From: Acidobacteriota bacterium
GTDB taxonomy: Bacteria > Acidobacteriota > Terriglobia > Terriglobales > Acidobacteriaceae
Assembly (NCBI GenBank): GCA_025359885.1
Contig: JANYDG010000030.1
Coordinates: forward strand, 1-64,000
Reading direction: 5' to 3'
DNA length: 64,000 nt
The stretch's first letter is position 1. The number at the start of each line of letters is the position of its first letter. Below, in pieces: positions 24,496 to 34,829 of this stretch. The translations under genes were made by a program, and so were the position numbers. Under the pieces are notes generated by a model, which ran no database searches, was not told where the DNA came from, and was given only the letters and a program-made list of their open reading frames with translations.

Positions 24496-25047
24496 ATGCT
24501 GTTTACGGTAATGGAACTGGAACGCGAGTCAATCAACTTTGATGTTGCCCTGGCCCCTGCCGCAATTGATTTTGGGGGAGAGGCGGAGCAGCTGGGCGTG
24601 CTATCGGCCGAAGGACGGGCGGAAGTATTGCATGAGCACCGCGGTCCCCGGGAAATTGTTGAGGATATACGGCTGAAGGGCAGCTTCAGCGGGGCCTTTG
24701 AGGTGCCCTGTGCGCGGTGTGTGGAGCCGGTGGAGCAGCGGGTTGCGGGGGAGTTTGACCTTGTGTTTCGGCCTGCGGGGGTGGATGCGACGGGTGCCGA
24801 GCACGCAATTTCTACGCCTGAGACGGAAATCGGGTATTATGAAAATGGTGGGATTGCGCTTGAGGATGTTTTGAGGGAGCAGGTATTGTTGTCTCTTCCG
24901 GCTCGAACGCTTTGCCAACTGGACTGCAAGGGACTTTGCCCGCGCTGCGGCCAAAACCGCAACGAGATTGCCTGCTCCTGTGATGAGGGTCCGCGTGACC
25001 CGCGCTGGGGTGCTTTGGCGGACTTAAGCAGCCGGATCAAACTCTGA
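24496..25047 (+). CDS. DUF177 (YceD) family protein
   Basis: A 183-aa homologue of YceD, a protein of the rpmF neighbourhood implicated in 23S rRNA/50S biogenesis. It has a CARC pair (Cys72, Cys75) within VPCARCVEPVE. A second cluster near the C-terminus (CQLDCKGLCPRCGQNRN...CSC) could bind metal. Its position upstream of rpmF and plsX is the classic arrangement. An alternative in-frame ATG lies at 24511. It is divergent from the chemoreceptor. Confidence 0.9.
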   Translation: MLFTVMELERESINFDVALAPAAIDFGGEAEQLGVLSAEGRAEVLHEHRGPREIVEDIRLKGSFSGAFEVPCARCVEPVEQRVAGEFDLVFRPAGVDATGAEHAISTPETEIGYYENGGIALEDVLREQVLLSLPARTLCQLDCKGLCPRCGQNRNEIACSCDEGPRDPRWGALADLSSRIKL

Positions 25048-25225
25048 GTTGCAGCCGGGACTGAATTGCTGCAGGTTTTAATTTTGAGTTTTAATTTTTG
25101 AGGAGAGCGGCCTTTGAGAGGTCACTCCTGCTTTTTCGGGTGACGGATCAAGCGGAGCGCTTTTGTTGAGCGCTCATGGTGGGTACCGGGCCTGAGGGAG
25201 CTAAGAACACGAGAGGAACAGTACC

Positions 25226-25414
25226 ATGCCTAATCCGAAACGGCGTCACTCCAAGCGCCGCACTGCCCTTCGCCGGTCGCATGATTTTCTGACCGCAGGA
25301 TCGCTTTCCATCTGCCCGAATTGCCAGGAAAAGAAGCTGCCTCATCGTGCATGCGCCAAGTGCGGCGAGTACAAGGGCCGCGCTGTTCTGGAACCGAAGG
25401 AAGCCGTCAGCTAA
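25226..25414 (+). CDS. rpmF: Large ribosomal subunit protein bL32
   Basis: A 62-aa ribosomal protein starting [20 protein letters not shown]. Cys30, Cys33, Cys43 and Cys46 form the complete zinc ribbon (C+ form), so this is the zinc-replete type. AGGAACAGTACC precedes the ATG. It lies 178 bp after the DUF177 gene and 29 bp before plsX. Confidence 0.98.
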   Translation: MPNPKRRHSKRRTALRRSHDFLTAGSLSICPNCQEKKLPHRACAKCGEYKGRAVLEPKEAVS

Positions 25415-25443
25415 TCTTCAACTCATCCATCCTTGGGTCTGCC

Positions 25444-26520
25444 ATGTTGCCAGCTTCTCAGCACGCTCCGAAGCTTATCGATATTGCGCTGGACGCTTTT
25501 GGCTCGGACAAAGCTCCTGAGCCGGAGATTCGCGGCGCTATACAGGCTTGCCGGACCTTGCCGGTGCGGGTGCACCTGATAGGGCCGGATCGCGAACTGC
25601 GCGACCTGCTGGATGAGCATCTGGAAGATGAAGACCTGCCGATTGTGATCCACCATGCCTCGGAACGTATAGGCATGGAGGAGAAGGCTGCGCATGCGGT
25701 GCGCACGAAGCGGGACAGCTCCATGCGCGTGGGGCTGAAACTGGTGCGCGAAAAGAAGGTTGCGGGCTTTGTAACGGCGGGCAATACCGGTGCTGCGATG
25801 GCAACGGCCAAGATGGTGCTGGGCGCGTTGCCAGGGGTTGATCGCCCGGCGCTGACGGCAAGGATGCCGACGGCGACCGGTTCACCGTGCGTGCTGCTGG
25901 ATGTAGGCGCGAACGTGGACTGCAAGGCGTACAACCTGGAGCAATTTGCGGTGATGGGCGAGATGTTTGCCCGAAGCGTGCTGAAAGTTGCCCGTCCGCG
26001 CGTCGGTCTGCTTTCGATTGGCGAAGAAGAGACCAAAGGCAACGATCTGACGCGGGAGGCTTTTCCGCTGCTGAAGGCGCTGCCCATCCACTTCATCGGC
26101 AATGTCGAGGGGCGAGACATTTTCAACGGCAGTTGCGACGTGATTGTCTGCGACGGCTTTGTCGGCAATGTGGCGCTGAAGACCGGCGAGGGGATTGGGC
26201 GGCTGTTTCGCGACCTGCTGCGAGAATCGCTGACCAGCACGGTGACGGCGCAAGTGGGAGCGATGCTTTCGCGCAAGGCCTTCAACGATTTTCGGCGGCG
26301 GCTGGACTACAACGAATATGGTGGCGCGCCGCTGCTGGGGGTTCGCGGCATCTGCATTATCGGGCATGGGTCATCCAACGAGGTTGCGGTATGCAACAGC
26401 ATTCGGGTGGCGCTGGAGTTTGCCAAGACGGGGATCAATGCCTCGATTGAGCATGAGCTGGCCAATCGTCCTGTGCGTGCGGCGGCCGATGCGGCACAGC
26501 CGGATGCGGCGATTCAATAA
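25444..26520 (+). CDS. plsX: Phosphate acyltransferase PlsX
   Basis: A 358-aa enzyme that makes acyl-phosphate from acyl-ACP, the first step of the PlsX/PlsY route to lysophosphatidic acid. Motifs seen: [21 protein letters not shown] near the N-terminus, [64 protein letters not shown], and [11 protein letters not shown] with GHGSSN near the end. The ATG at 25444 adds about ten residues before the conserved start. The upstream open frame overlaps rpmF and was excluded. Confidence 0.95.
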   Translation: MLPASQHAPKLIDIALDAFGSDKAPEPEIRGAIQACRTLPVRVHLIGPDRELRDLLDEHLEDEDLPIVIHHASERIGMEEKAAHAVRTKRDSSMRVGLKLVREKKVAGFVTAGNTGAAMATAKMVLGALPGVDRPALTARMPTATGSPCVLLDVGANVDCKAYNLEQFAVMGEMFARSVLKVARPRVGLLSIGEEETKGNDLTREAFPLLKALPIHFIGNVEGRDIFNGSCDVIVCDGFVGNVALKTGEGIGRLFRDLLRESLTSTVTAQVGAMLSRKAFNDFRRRLDYNEYGGAPLLGVRGICIIGHGSSNEVAVCNSIRVALEFAKTGINASIEHELANRPVRAAADAAQPDAAIQ

Positions 26521-26537
26521 GGCTCAGTGACGCTTCT

Positions 26538-26729
26538 GTGAACTCAGCGACAAGTGAATTCGATGCCCGAAGTCTGGAGCAACTGGCTTGCCCGGTTTGC
26601 CAACAGCAATTGCAGCTGATTGGTTTACAGATTGTGTGTGCTGGATGCGGGCGGGTGTATCCGCTGGTGGATGGAATTCCAGTGTTGATTGGGGAGCGGG
26701 CCACTGTTCCGGACAACACTTTAGATTAG
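26538..26729 (+). CDS. Trm112 family protein
   Basis: A 63-aa zinc-ribbon-like protein (YcaR/Trm112 family). CPVC at residues 18-21 and CAGCGRVYPLVDGIPVLI at 34-51 give the four Cys and the conserved YPxxDGIPVLL ending. In eukaryotes and archaea Trm112 activates methyltransferases; the bacterial role is less clear. The GTG start at 26538 has no visible ribosome site and lies 17 bp after plsX, so expression probably depends on coupling. Confidence 0.85.
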   Translation: MNSATSEFDARSLEQLACPVCQQQLQLIGLQIVCAGCGRVYPLVDGIPVLIGERATVPDNTLD

Positions 26730-26954
26730 GTTTGCCCTTCATTCTGGATGAAAACAGAGCATGAAAGCTGAATCTGCCGCGCCCTGGCGTCTGGCGGCGC
26801 GAGCGGGCTGGTCTCGCTGTGGCTGAACACTAAGCGATTCATTACCTTTGACTTAGGTTTTGATGACGGAGTCTGGATTTCCGCCGAAAGCATGAGAGAG
26901 ACCTAATGCGCCCCGATTGATTCGAGTTGTAGAGGGTGGTCTCGGAGGACTTTG

Positions 26955-29687
26955 ATGCGGATTCTCTCACCCTTTGCTCGAATGAGCCAGTTCCTGCTGG
27001 TTTTGGCCTTTGCACTTGCCGTGGTGGTTACGCCTGCTCGTGGGAACGAGTTGCAGCGACCGATGGTGGCCACGGGATTGCAGATTACGACTCTGCCGCA
27101 GGCGACGGTGGGCATGCCTTATGGCGCGGCCCTGACGGTGAGTGGCGGCCTGGCCCCGTATGTGTGGACGGGGAGCGGTTTGCCTGCTGGGTTGACGTTG
27201 AGTGGGATGGGGATGCTGAGCGGGACTCCGACGATGGCGAGCGGTGGGGGCCCGGCGAGCTTTACGGTGCAGGTAAAGGATGCTTCGCCGACGCCGCAGA
27301 GCGCGACGCTGGTGGTTGGGATTGTGATCAACGCAGCGCCCTTGGGGCTGCGCATTGATCCGACGAACCTGCCGCAGGCGACGGTGGGCGTGGTCTATAG
27401 CAGCCAACTGACGGCCAAGGGTGGAACGCCGCCGTACACGTTTGCAGTGGCCAGTGGCAGCAGTGCGCCGAGCGGCCTGACGATGACCGGATCAGGGGCC
27501 CTGAGCGGGACCCCGACGACTCCGAGTGGCATGAACGGGCCGACCGGGTTTGTGGTGACGGTAACGGACAGCGCGAAAGGGACGGCGACGGCCACGGTAA
27601 AGATCGCGATTATGCCCGCCTCATCGCCGGTGCAGATTGTGAGCCAGAGTCTGCCGCCGGGGATGGTGGGTGTGGGGTATGGGGCGCAATTGCAGGCGAC
27701 GGGTGGGGTTGGACCTTACGCGTGGAAGCTGAGCAAGGGCTCGGCGCTGCCGGTGGGGCTGGCGCTGAGTGGGAGTGGAGGGATCAGCGGAACTCCGTCG
27801 ATGGCTTCCGGGCCGAATGGAAGCAGCTTCAGCGTGTACGCGACGGATTCTTCGGCGACTCCGCAGACGGCGACAGCAACGGTATTTGTGATGATCAATG
27901 CGGCTGGTCCGGCGCTGAAGATTACTTCGTTCAACTTGCCGCCGGCCTATGTGGGCGGCAAGTATGGAGCGCAATTGACAGCCGCAGGCGGTACTGGGCC
28001 CTACACCTGGGCGCTGGCCAAGGGAGTTGTGCTGCCGGTGGGGTTAGTGCTTTCGCCGAGCGGGGCAATGAGCGGGACGCCGACGGCGCAGCCTGCGACC
28101 TCGCCGGTGGTGGTGCAGGTCACGGTGACGGATGCTGCGGTGACGCCGAAGAGCGTGACCGGAGCGGTGCTGCTGAATGTGTTTGCGGCCGCGGCCAACT
28201 GTACGCATGACGGCGCGGGGAATGCGAAGTTGAAGGGCAATTACGCGATGTCGCTGAGTGGACTTGATGCAATGTCGGGGAGCCACCTGAGTATGCTGGC
28301 GGGTTTTGTAGCGGACGGTGCAGGTACGGTGACGGGTGGCGACGCGGATGCGAATGCGCCGGAATGGAAAGAGCCGAGACTGAATTCGATGAATGGAACC
28401 TACTCAGTTGGTGCCGATAGCCGCGGTGTTTTCAGCCTTGGGGACGGTCAGGGGGGAACGATGGCGCTGTGTTTCGTCGCGGATCAGGTTGGGAGCAATG
28501 GAGTGGCTGCGGGCGGTTGGGTGATTCGAGCCGATGAGAGCGGACAATCACTGGCGGGAGGATTTGCGCTTCAGGACACGGGGGCCTTTTTGGCGGCGAA
28601 GCTCAAAGGGAACTTCACGTTTGGCTTGCAGGGTCAGTCTGGCGACGGCATGGGGCACCTGCTGCGATCGGCGGTGGTGGGGTATCTGACCCTGGATGGC
28701 GGAGGCAAGATCACGGTGGGCGAAGCAGACATGAGCCAGCAGCGGTTTGACTCAAACAATGCGCTGATCAACCAGACGGAGACGCAGGTGCAGCTGACGG
28801 GGAGTTACACGGTCACGAGCACGGGACGGGGTACGCTGCAGTTGAACCTGCCTGGCGGCGAGACAGCAAACTTTGCGATGCAGGTGGTTTCGAGCAAGGA
28901 ACTGCGCTTGCTTGAAATTGATCCTGTTCCGGTGGGGAGCAGCTATGGCGGCTCGGTGCTGGCGGGCAAGGCGCTGCTGCAGACGGTCACCAGCTTTAGC
29001 AATGCGACGCTGAAGGGAAGCGGTGTGTTCATCAAGACAGGGGTGGCGAATGCGGGTACTTCGAAGGCGGGTCACGATTTGGAGGCGGGGATTTTGAGCT
29101 TTGATGGCAATGGTAACGGAACTTCGATGAGCGATGAAAATGCGGCGGGGGTGGTGCAGTTAGAGAGCACGAGCAGCGCAACCTACACGGTGGATGCGCA
29201 CGGACGGGTGACGTTGCAACCGGCAACGACAGCAGCTGCAGGAATCAGCGCACTGCCGACCTTTTACCTGGTTGGAATGAACCAGGGTTTCGGTGTCGAT
29301 TCCGGCGTGGGAGTCGGCTTTTACCAGGTGGACGCGCAGAGTGCGCCGCAGGGTGGATTTACGCTTGGCGGCTTTGCGGGCAGCTATGGGCTGGGGACGA
29401 TGTGGCCGACGCTGCCGGGGAAGACGCAGGTTGGATCAGCAATCGTGCAGAGCTCGGGCGGAATTTCAACTACGACGGACAATAACCGGAACGGCGCGAT
29501 TGCGGTGAGCGAGACAGGGAGCGGTACGCTCGCGGCAGAGGCCAATGGCAGATTTCTGCTGACGCCGTCGAACCAGACGGCGGCACAACAAGCGGTGTAC
29601 CTGGTTTCACCGAACAAGGCGTATGTGCTGGATATCAGTGGGTCTGACGGTGCTCCGCTTGAGGTCATGATGCGTATGAATCAATAG
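26955..29687 (+). CDS. Secreted putative-Ig (He_PIG) repeat protein
   Basis: A 910-aa protein; the ATG at 26955 follows GGAGG. A signal peptide of about 30 residues ends near VVTPARG. Four He_PIG-type modules follow (residues about 43-400), each with the pattern LPxATVGxxYxxxLxAxGGxxPYxWxxxxGxLPxGLxLSxxGxLSGTPT. The C-terminal half contains repeated beta-rich units of the type LKGNYxxxxxGxDxxxGxxxxxAGxxxxDGxGxxTGG (around 415, 545 and 690) and a final similar one. It has no LPxTG, no TM helix and no recognised enzyme domain. It is probably an extracellular or surface structural/adhesive protein. The 225-bp upstream region has no clear promoter. Confidence 0.85.
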   Translation: MRILSPFARMSQFLLVLAFALAVVVTPARGNELQRPMVATGLQITTLPQATVGMPYGAALTVSGGLAPYVWTGSGLPAGLTLSGMGMLSGTPTMASGGGPASFTVQVKDASPTPQSATLVVGIVINAAPLGLRIDPTNLPQATVGVVYSSQLTAKGGTPPYTFAVASGSSAPSGLTMTGSGALSGTPTTPSGMNGPTGFVVTVTDSAKGTATATVKIAIMPASSPVQIVSQSLPPGMVGVGYGAQLQATGGVGPYAWKLSKGSALPVGLALSGSGGISGTPSMASGPNGSSFSVYATDSSATPQTATATVFVMINAAGPALKITSFNLPPAYVGGKYGAQLTAAGGTGPYTWALAKGVVLPVGLVLSPSGAMSGTPTAQPATSPVVVQVTVTDAAVTPKSVTGAVLLNVFAAAANCTHDGAGNAKLKGNYAMSLSGLDAMSGSHLSMLAGFVADGAGTVTGGDADANAPEWKEPRLNSMNGTYSVGADSRGVFSLGDGQGGTMALCFVADQVGSNGVAAGGWVIRADESGQSLAGGFALQDTGAFLAAKLKGNFTFGLQGQSGDGMGHLLRSAVVGYLTLDGGGKITVGEADMSQQRFDSNNALINQTETQVQLTGSYTVTSTGRGTLQLNLPGGETANFAMQVVSSKELRLLEIDPVPVGSSYGGSVLAGKALLQTVTSFSNATLKGSGVFIKTGVANAGTSKAGHDLEAGILSFDGNGNGTSMSDENAAGVVQLESTSSATYTVDAHGRVTLQPATTAAAGISALPTFYLVGMNQGFGVDSGVGVGFYQVDAQSAPQGGFTLGGFAGSYGLGTMWPTLPGKTQVGSAIVQSSGGISTTTDNNRNGAIAVSETGSGTLAAEANGRFLLTPSNQTAAQQAVYLVSPNKAYVLDISGSDGAPLEVMMRMNQ

Positions 29688-29711
29688 CGAGGGAATCTGG
29701 CAAGGCTGGAA

Positions 29712-29759
29712 CCGCCGCTCCGCAACCGAGAAACTCGGGGGTGGGAGCGGCGGCTTTTG
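29712..29759 (+). terminator. Intrinsic terminator
   Basis: Stem CCGCCGCTCC / GGAGCGGCGG with an inner CGAG-AAA-CTCG hairpin, followed by CTTTTGTTTG. It lies between the convergent He_PIG and GH31 genes. Confidence 0.8.
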
Positions 29760-29776
29760 TTTGCCCGGGGGTGCGG

Positions 29777-32230
29777 CTACTTTGCTGCGACGACTTCAAC
29801 GAGGCTGGTTTCGGCGCCGGTGGGCCAGGCGGCAGCTCCGGACTGGGTGAGCTTCTGGGCGGCGTTATCCCAGTGGAGGTTGGTGATCTGGCTGGAGCCT
29901 TTCTCGTAGTCATAGGTCTTGCCGTCGTCCTGATAGAGGGTGAAGGAGGCGTCGGCACCGGGGTAGACGCGGAGCTTTTCAAGCGCCTGCGTTTCGTTGG
30001 TGCTAAGAACGGGGACACCGAGCGGGAGAATTGAGCCGGCGCGAACGAAGAGCGGCAGTTGGTCGATGGGAGCATCGACGGTGAGGGTCTGGCCGCCGTG
30101 GACGAGCTGGTTGGTCCAGTAGTTGTACCAGTCGGCTCCGGCGGGGAGATAAACCTGCCGGCTGGTCGCACCCTGGTCGGTGACCGGGGCGACGAGGAAG
30201 GCGGGGCCGAACATGTATTCGTCGGTGAGCTCGGCGGCGTGGGCATCGGCGGGGAAATCCATGAAGAGGGCGCGCATGTAGGGTGCGCCGGTCTGGTAGG
30301 TGGAGTAGCCGAGTGAATAGATGTAGGGCATGAGCTGGTAGCGGAGCTTGAGGTATTTCGAAAGGATGGGCTCGGCCTGCTTGCCGTAGCTCCAGACCTC
30401 ATTGGCGTTGCGGCTGCCGTGGGTGCGGAAGATGGGCAGGAAGGTGGCGTACTCAAACCAGCGGGTGTAGAGCTCGGGGTAATCGTCGTAGTTGCCGACG
30501 TTGTCGCGGGCGTCGGAGGGGTCGAGGAGCGGGGGGTGGATGGGGTGATGTTCTCCGGGGAGGTACTGCCAGCCGCCGGTGTCGTTGCTCCAGTAGGCGA
30601 GGCCTGAGGCGGTGGCGTTGAGGCCGGTGGGGATCTGGCGCTTGAGGGTATCCCAGGTGGCGTGAATGTCAGATGACCAGACGATGGTGCCTTTGCTCTG
30701 GACGCCGAGATAGGCGTCGCGCGAGAGGGTCAGGGCGCGCTTTGTGGTATCGCGGCGGAAGCCGTCGTAGATGGCTCCGGTGTGGAAGAGCGGGTAGACG
30801 TTGAAGTACCGGGTGCCGGGACCGATGTGGTAGAAGCTGCCGTTGGGGGGCAGGTCGGGCTCGGTTTCGTCGGCCCAGATGGAGTCAAAGCCTTTGCTGA
30901 GGATGTTTTCGCGAATGGTGGACCAGAACCACTTGGCGGCTTCGGGATTGGTCGTATCGATGTCGGAACCGGCGCGGTCGTAGGGTAATCCATTGGTGGG
31001 GGTGCCGTCGGCGAGATGTTCAAACCAGCCCTTGGACTTGATCATGTCGTAGTAGCGGCTTTCGGGGACGAAGCGGGGCCAGACGCTGATCATGGTCTGG
31101 AAGCCCATCTGGTGGAGCTGGTCGTTCATTGCTTTGGGGTCGGGCCAGTTTTCGGGTTGAAAATCCATTTGCCCCATTTTGGTGTAGTAGAACCAATCGA
31201 CGACGAGGACGTCGGCGGGGAGTTTGCGGTCGCGGTAGCCTTTGGCAACGGAGAGGACTTCATCCTGGGTGATGTAGCGCTGCTTGCACTGGATGTAGCC
31301 GTAGGCGGCCTTGGGCAAAAGCGGGGTTGCGCCGGTGAGGAGGCGGAAGCCGGAGTAGATTTCGTCGGTGGACTTGCCGGTAATCACGAAGAAGCTGACG
31401 CGGTTGCCGACCTGGGAGGTCCACTTGGTTTCCTGGTTGAAGCCGGGCTCGATGGTGGTCTGCGAGGGGTTATCCCAGACCAGGCCGTAGCCCTTGTTGG
31501 TGACGACAAAGGGGATGCACCAGGTGGGGCCGGCCGGGGCGGTGTAGTTGTTCCAGCATTGGGAGGGGTGGCCGCGGTGGTCGAGGTAGCCCTCGTGGTT
31601 CTGGCCGAGGCCGTAGTAGTGTTCGTCGTCGGGCGAGGCAAAGCTGGCGCCGACCTGGAAGAAGGGCTCGTCGGAGGGGCGGCGGTCGTTGTTGATCTGG
31701 GCGTTGCCGTCTTTGTAGTTGGGCACGGACATGCCCCAGCCGTTCATTTCGAGGAGCAGCTTGCCGTCGGGGGTGCTGAAGCGAATGTCGGCCCAGGGAG
31801 CGGAGCCGTTGAAGAATTTGCCGATGGAGAATTGGGTTTTCTCTACGTTTGATTTGGGCACCCAGGGAGTTTTGGGCTTGTTCGCGGCATTTTTGTCGGT
31901 TTCGGTTGCCTTGTCGCCGCCGCCGACCAGGGTGACGACCATGCGCGGGGAGCTGTAGGTGGCTGAGCCGGGGGCTTCGGCAAGGCTCCAGCCGGCGGCG
32001 GCGGGTGTGCCGACGATGCCGTATCCGGGGGCGGCGAGGGCCTGGGCGTGGTCGAGGCTGAGGGTGACGCGGATGACGTTGGGTGCGTAGGGCTCGAAGA
32101 CGATGGTGCTTTCGCCGCGCTTGAGTTCGACTTTGGGTGCGACGTTGGGGGCCTGGGCGCTTGCGGAGATTGAGAATGGGCTGGTGAGGACCAGAAGGAG
32201 GGGGGCGAACGGGGTTAATTTAGGCAGCAT
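29777..32230 (-). CDS. GH31 family glycoside hydrolase (alpha-glucosidase/alpha-xylosidase-like)
   Basis: An 817-aa secreted enzyme with signal peptide LLLVLTSPFSISASAQA. The N-terminal beta-sandwich (galactose-mutarotase-like) occupies about residues 30-270, then a TIM barrel, then a proximal C-terminal beta domain (FGPAFLVAPVTDQGATSRQVYLPAGADWYNYW) and a DUF5110-like tail. The GH31 nucleophile region reads FDSIWADETEPD with Asp454 as probable nucleophile. The acid/base region reads VWSSDIHATWDTL with Asp521 as candidate. The bulky substitution around WADETEP relative to WLDMNEP resembles alpha-xylosidase or specialised GH31 subgroups, so substrate cannot be assigned. It is divergent from the permease gene and likely periplasmic. 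Confidence 0.9.
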   Translation of the reverse strand: MLPKLTPFAPLLLVLTSPFSISASAQAPNVAPKVELKRGESTIVFEPYAPNVIRVTLSLDHAQALAAPGYGIVGTPAAAGWSLAEAPGSATYSSPRMVVTLVGGGDKATETDKNAANKPKTPWVPKSNVEKTQFSIGKFFNGSAPWADIRFSTPDGKLLLEMNGWGMSVPNYKDGNAQINNDRRPSDEPFFQVGASFASPDDEHYYGLGQNHEGYLDHRGHPSQCWNNYTAPAGPTWCIPFVVTNKGYGLVWDNPSQTTIEPGFNQETKWTSQVGNRVSFFVITGKSTDEIYSGFRLLTGATPLLPKAAYGYIQCKQRYITQDEVLSVAKGYRDRKLPADVLVVDWFYYTKMGQMDFQPENWPDPKAMNDQLHQMGFQTMISVWPRFVPESRYYDMIKSKGWFEHLADGTPTNGLPYDRAGSDIDTTNPEAAKWFWSTIRENILSKGFDSIWADETEPDLPPNGSFYHIGPGTRYFNVYPLFHTGAIYDGFRRDTTKRALTLSRDAYLGVQSKGTIVWSSDIHATWDTLKRQIPTGLNATASGLAYWSNDTGGWQYLPGEHHPIHPPLLDPSDARDNVGNYDDYPELYTRWFEYATFLPIFRTHGSRNANEVWSYGKQAEPILSKYLKLRYQLMPYIYSLGYSTYQTGAPYMRALFMDFPADAHAAELTDEYMFGPAFLVAPVTDQGATSRQVYLPAGADWYNYWTNQLVHGGQTLTVDAPIDQLPLFVRAGSILPLGVPVLSTNETQALEKLRVYPGADASFTLYQDDGKTYDYEKGSSQITNLHWDNAAQKLTQSGAAAWPTGAETSLVEVVAAK

Positions 32231-32358
32231 GGCTGGGGCATATCTCCGGCAGGAAATCGGTTTGCTAGAGAAGTGTACGCTTCTGGCGGTGGAGTTCGCA
32301 GTGGATTGAAGGTGGGAAGCATGGCGGGGTGAGTTGGACCGAGTATGCTTACCGAGTG

Positions 32359-33726
32359 ATGGACGAATTGGGGACGACGGGGGCGGTGACGACTCGCGCT
32401 GGGCTGGCGCGGCAGATTGGGCTTTTTGACGCGACGATGATCGTGATGGGCGGCATCGTGGGCGCGGGGATTTTTATCAATCCCTACGTGGTGGCGCAGC
32501 GGGTGCATGGGCCGGGGCTGATGCTGGCGGTGTGGGTGGCGGGGGGAGTCGTGGCGTTGCTGGGGGCGTTTATCTACGCCGAGCTTGGGGACAGGATGCC
32601 GGAGGTGGGCGGGCAGTATGTGTACCTGGGCGCGGCGTTCCATCCGGCGGTGGGATTTTTATATGGCTGGGTGCTGCTGCTGGTGATTCAAACGGGCGGT
32701 ATGGCGGCGGTGACGGTAACCTTTGCCCGGTATTTTCTGGAGCTGACTGGTCTTCCTTTTTCTGAGCGCGGGGTGGTGTTTGTGACGCTGGCGCTGCTGA
32801 CCGGCGTGAACTGCCTGGGGGTGAAGCTGGGCAGCCGGGTGCAGAGCGTGCTGATGGTGCTGAAGATTGCCGCGATTGCGGGGCTGGTGGGCGCGGGGCT
32901 GTTTCTGGTGAAGACGCCGCACCCGGTGCTGAGGCCTGTGCTTGGTGCGCCGCCGAGCCTGGGACTGCTGACGGTGATTGGGGCGGCGATGGTGCCGGTG
33001 CTGTTCAGCTTTGGCGGATGGCAGACGACGAATTTCATTGCCAGCGAGATCAAAGACCCGAAGCGGAACCTCGCAAAAGCGCTGATTGTCGGGGTTTCCG
33101 GAGTGATTGCGTTGTACCTGCTGGTGAACCTGGTGTGCATTCGCGTCCTGGGGGCGGATGCGCTGGCCCAGACTTCGGTGCCGGCGAGCGCGGTGATGCG
33201 GATTGTTCTGGGGGAGCAGGGAGCGCGGCTGATCGCGCTGGGGATTGCGGTTTCGACAGTGGGATTTCTGAGCCAGGCGATTTTGACGGCACCGCGGGTG
33301 TACTTTGCCATGGCTGAGGATGGGCTGTTTTTCAAGAGCGTGGCGTATGTGACGGAGAAGACGCGGGTGCCGGTGGTGGCGATTGTGCTGCAGAGCGTTT
33401 GGGCGGTGGCGGTGGCGTTTACGGGCAAGTACGAGCAGATACTGAACTTTGTGATTCCGATTGACTTCTTTTTTATTGGGCTGAGCGCTTCGTGTCTGTT
33501 TGTCTTTCGGCGGCGGGAGCGGTTGGGGCAGCTGATGGCTTCGGAGCGGCCGGGGTTTCGGGTGCCGGGGCATCCGTGGACGACGATCGTGTTTATTGTG
33601 GCGTGCTGGCTGGTGGTGGGGAATACTTTGTACACGTATCCGGGGAACAGCCTGATTGGTGTGGGGATATTGCTGCTGGGGTTGCCGGTGTATGGATTCT
33701 GGGCTAAGAAACGAAGGGTCGGATGA
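32359..33726 (+). CDS. APC family amino acid permease
   Basis: A 455-aa inner-membrane transporter with about 12 TM helices. The first unwound-helix motif GGIVGAGIFINP is typical of APC permeases. Other landmarks are YAELGDRMPEVGGQYVYL, FSFGGWQTTNFIASEIKDPKRNLAKAL and a later APRVYFAMAEDGLFF. Substrate cannot be read from sequence. Its stop codon overlaps the aminotransferase ATG (ATGA, 33723-33726), suggesting that an amino acid is imported and then transaminated. The ATG at 32359 was preferred over an upstream TTG/GTG because the cytoplasmic N-terminus is then of normal length. Confidence 0.9.
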   Translation: MDELGTTGAVTTRAGLARQIGLFDATMIVMGGIVGAGIFINPYVVAQRVHGPGLMLAVWVAGGVVALLGAFIYAELGDRMPEVGGQYVYLGAAFHPAVGFLYGWVLLLVIQTGGMAAVTVTFARYFLELTGLPFSERGVVFVTLALLTGVNCLGVKLGSRVQSVLMVLKIAAIAGLVGAGLFLVKTPHPVLRPVLGAPPSLGLLTVIGAAMVPVLFSFGGWQTTNFIASEIKDPKRNLAKALIVGVSGVIALYLLVNLVCIRVLGADALAQTSVPASAVMRIVLGEQGARLIALGIAVSTVGFLSQAILTAPRVYFAMAEDGLFFKSVAYVTEKTRVPVVAIVLQSVWAVAVAFTGKYEQILNFVIPIDFFFIGLSASCLFVFRRRERLGQLMASERPGFRVPGHPWTTIVFIVACWLVVGNTLYTYPGNSLIGVGILLLGLPVYGFWAKKRRVG

Positions 33727-34829
33727 GTGAGATGAGCGGGATGGAACGAGGGATGAGTTCGGCGTATCTGCATTGGGCGAAGATGGACTCGCCGGCGAAG
33801 TACAACCTGGCGACGAGCGGGATGGCGAGCTATCCGCTGGCCGGGTTGCCGGTGACGATGGCGGATTTGGAAATCAACGGTTCGGATGCGTATGGCTTTG
33901 GACCGCTGCAGGCGCGGCTGGCGGCCAAGTGCGGGGTCGGGACCGAGTGCGTGGTGGCGGCGAATGGGACTTCCATGGCCAATCACCTGGCGATGGCGGC
34001 GTTGCTTGGGCCGGGCGACGAGGTGCTGATCGAGCAGCCGACGTACGGCATTCTGCTGGATGTGGCGTCGTACCTGGGGGCGAAGATCGTGCGCTTTGAG
34101 CGGCGGTTTGAGGATGGCTACCGGGTGGATGTCGAGGCGGTGCGGGCCAAGCTAACGGCGAAGACGCGGCTGATCGTGCTGACCAACCTGCATAATCCGA
34201 CGGGCGCGTATACGGATGAGGCGACGCTGACCGCGATTGGGGCGCTGGCGGCCGAGGTGGGCGCGCGGGTGCTGGTGGACGAGGTTTACCTGGACATGGT
34301 GCCGTGGCGGACGGAGTTGCCGGCGCGGAGCTGCTTTCATCTGGGGCCGCAGTTTGTGGTGACGACGAGCCTGACGAAGGCTTATGGGCTGAGCGGCGTA
34401 CGCTGTGGGTGGATTTTGGCGGAGCCGGAGTTGGCGGAGCGGATGTGGCGACTGAGCGACCTGTTCAATGGGTCGCCGGTGCATCCGGCGGAGCGGATCA
34501 GCGTGGTGGCGCTGGACAATCTGGAGCGCGTGGCGGAGCGGGCGCGCGGGCTGCTGACGGCGAACCGCGCTGCGCTGGAGGCGTTCTATGACAGCCGCGA
34601 TGATCTGGAGGTTTTCCGGCCGGTGGCTGGAACAGTGACGTTTCCGCGGCTGAAGACGGGATCGGTTGAGGCGCTGCTGCCGCTGTTGCGGGAGAAGTTT
34701 GATACGAGCGTAGTGCCGGGACGATTTTTTGAGAATTCCGGCCATTTTCGTATTGGGATTGGCGGGGAAGTGGCGATGACGGCGGAGGGGCTTCGGCGGC
34801 TGGGGTTGGCGCTGGATGCTATGCGGTAG
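33723..34829 (+). CDS. PLP-dependent aminotransferase class I/II
   Basis: A 368-aa fold-type I PLP enzyme. The internal aldimine lysine is Lys219 in SLTKAYGLSGVRCGW. Other landmarks are NGTSMANHLA (phosphate contact), the EQPTYGILLD stacking Tyr, NLHNPTGAYTD and the Asp-Glu pair VDEVYLDM. The final Arg that binds the substrate carboxylate is in HFRIGIGG. Length is slightly short for the family (usually 380-400). It is translationally coupled to the permease. Its stop codon is the first base of a G-rich heptamer array. Confidence 0.92.
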   Translation: MSEMSGMERGMSSAYLHWAKMDSPAKYNLATSGMASYPLAGLPVTMADLEINGSDAYGFGPLQARLAAKCGVGTECVVAANGTSMANHLAMAALLGPGDEVLIEQPTYGILLDVASYLGAKIVRFERRFEDGYRVDVEAVRAKLTAKTRLIVLTNLHNPTGAYTDEATLTAIGALAAEVGARVLVDEVYLDMVPWRTELPARSCFHLGPQFVVTTSLTKAYGLSGVRCGWILAEPELAERMWRLSDLFNGSPVHPAERISVVALDNLERVAERARGLLTANRAALEAFYDSRDDLEVFRPVAGTVTFPRLKTGSVEALLPLLREKFDTSVVPGRFFENSGHFRIGIGGEVAMTAEGLRRLGLALDAMR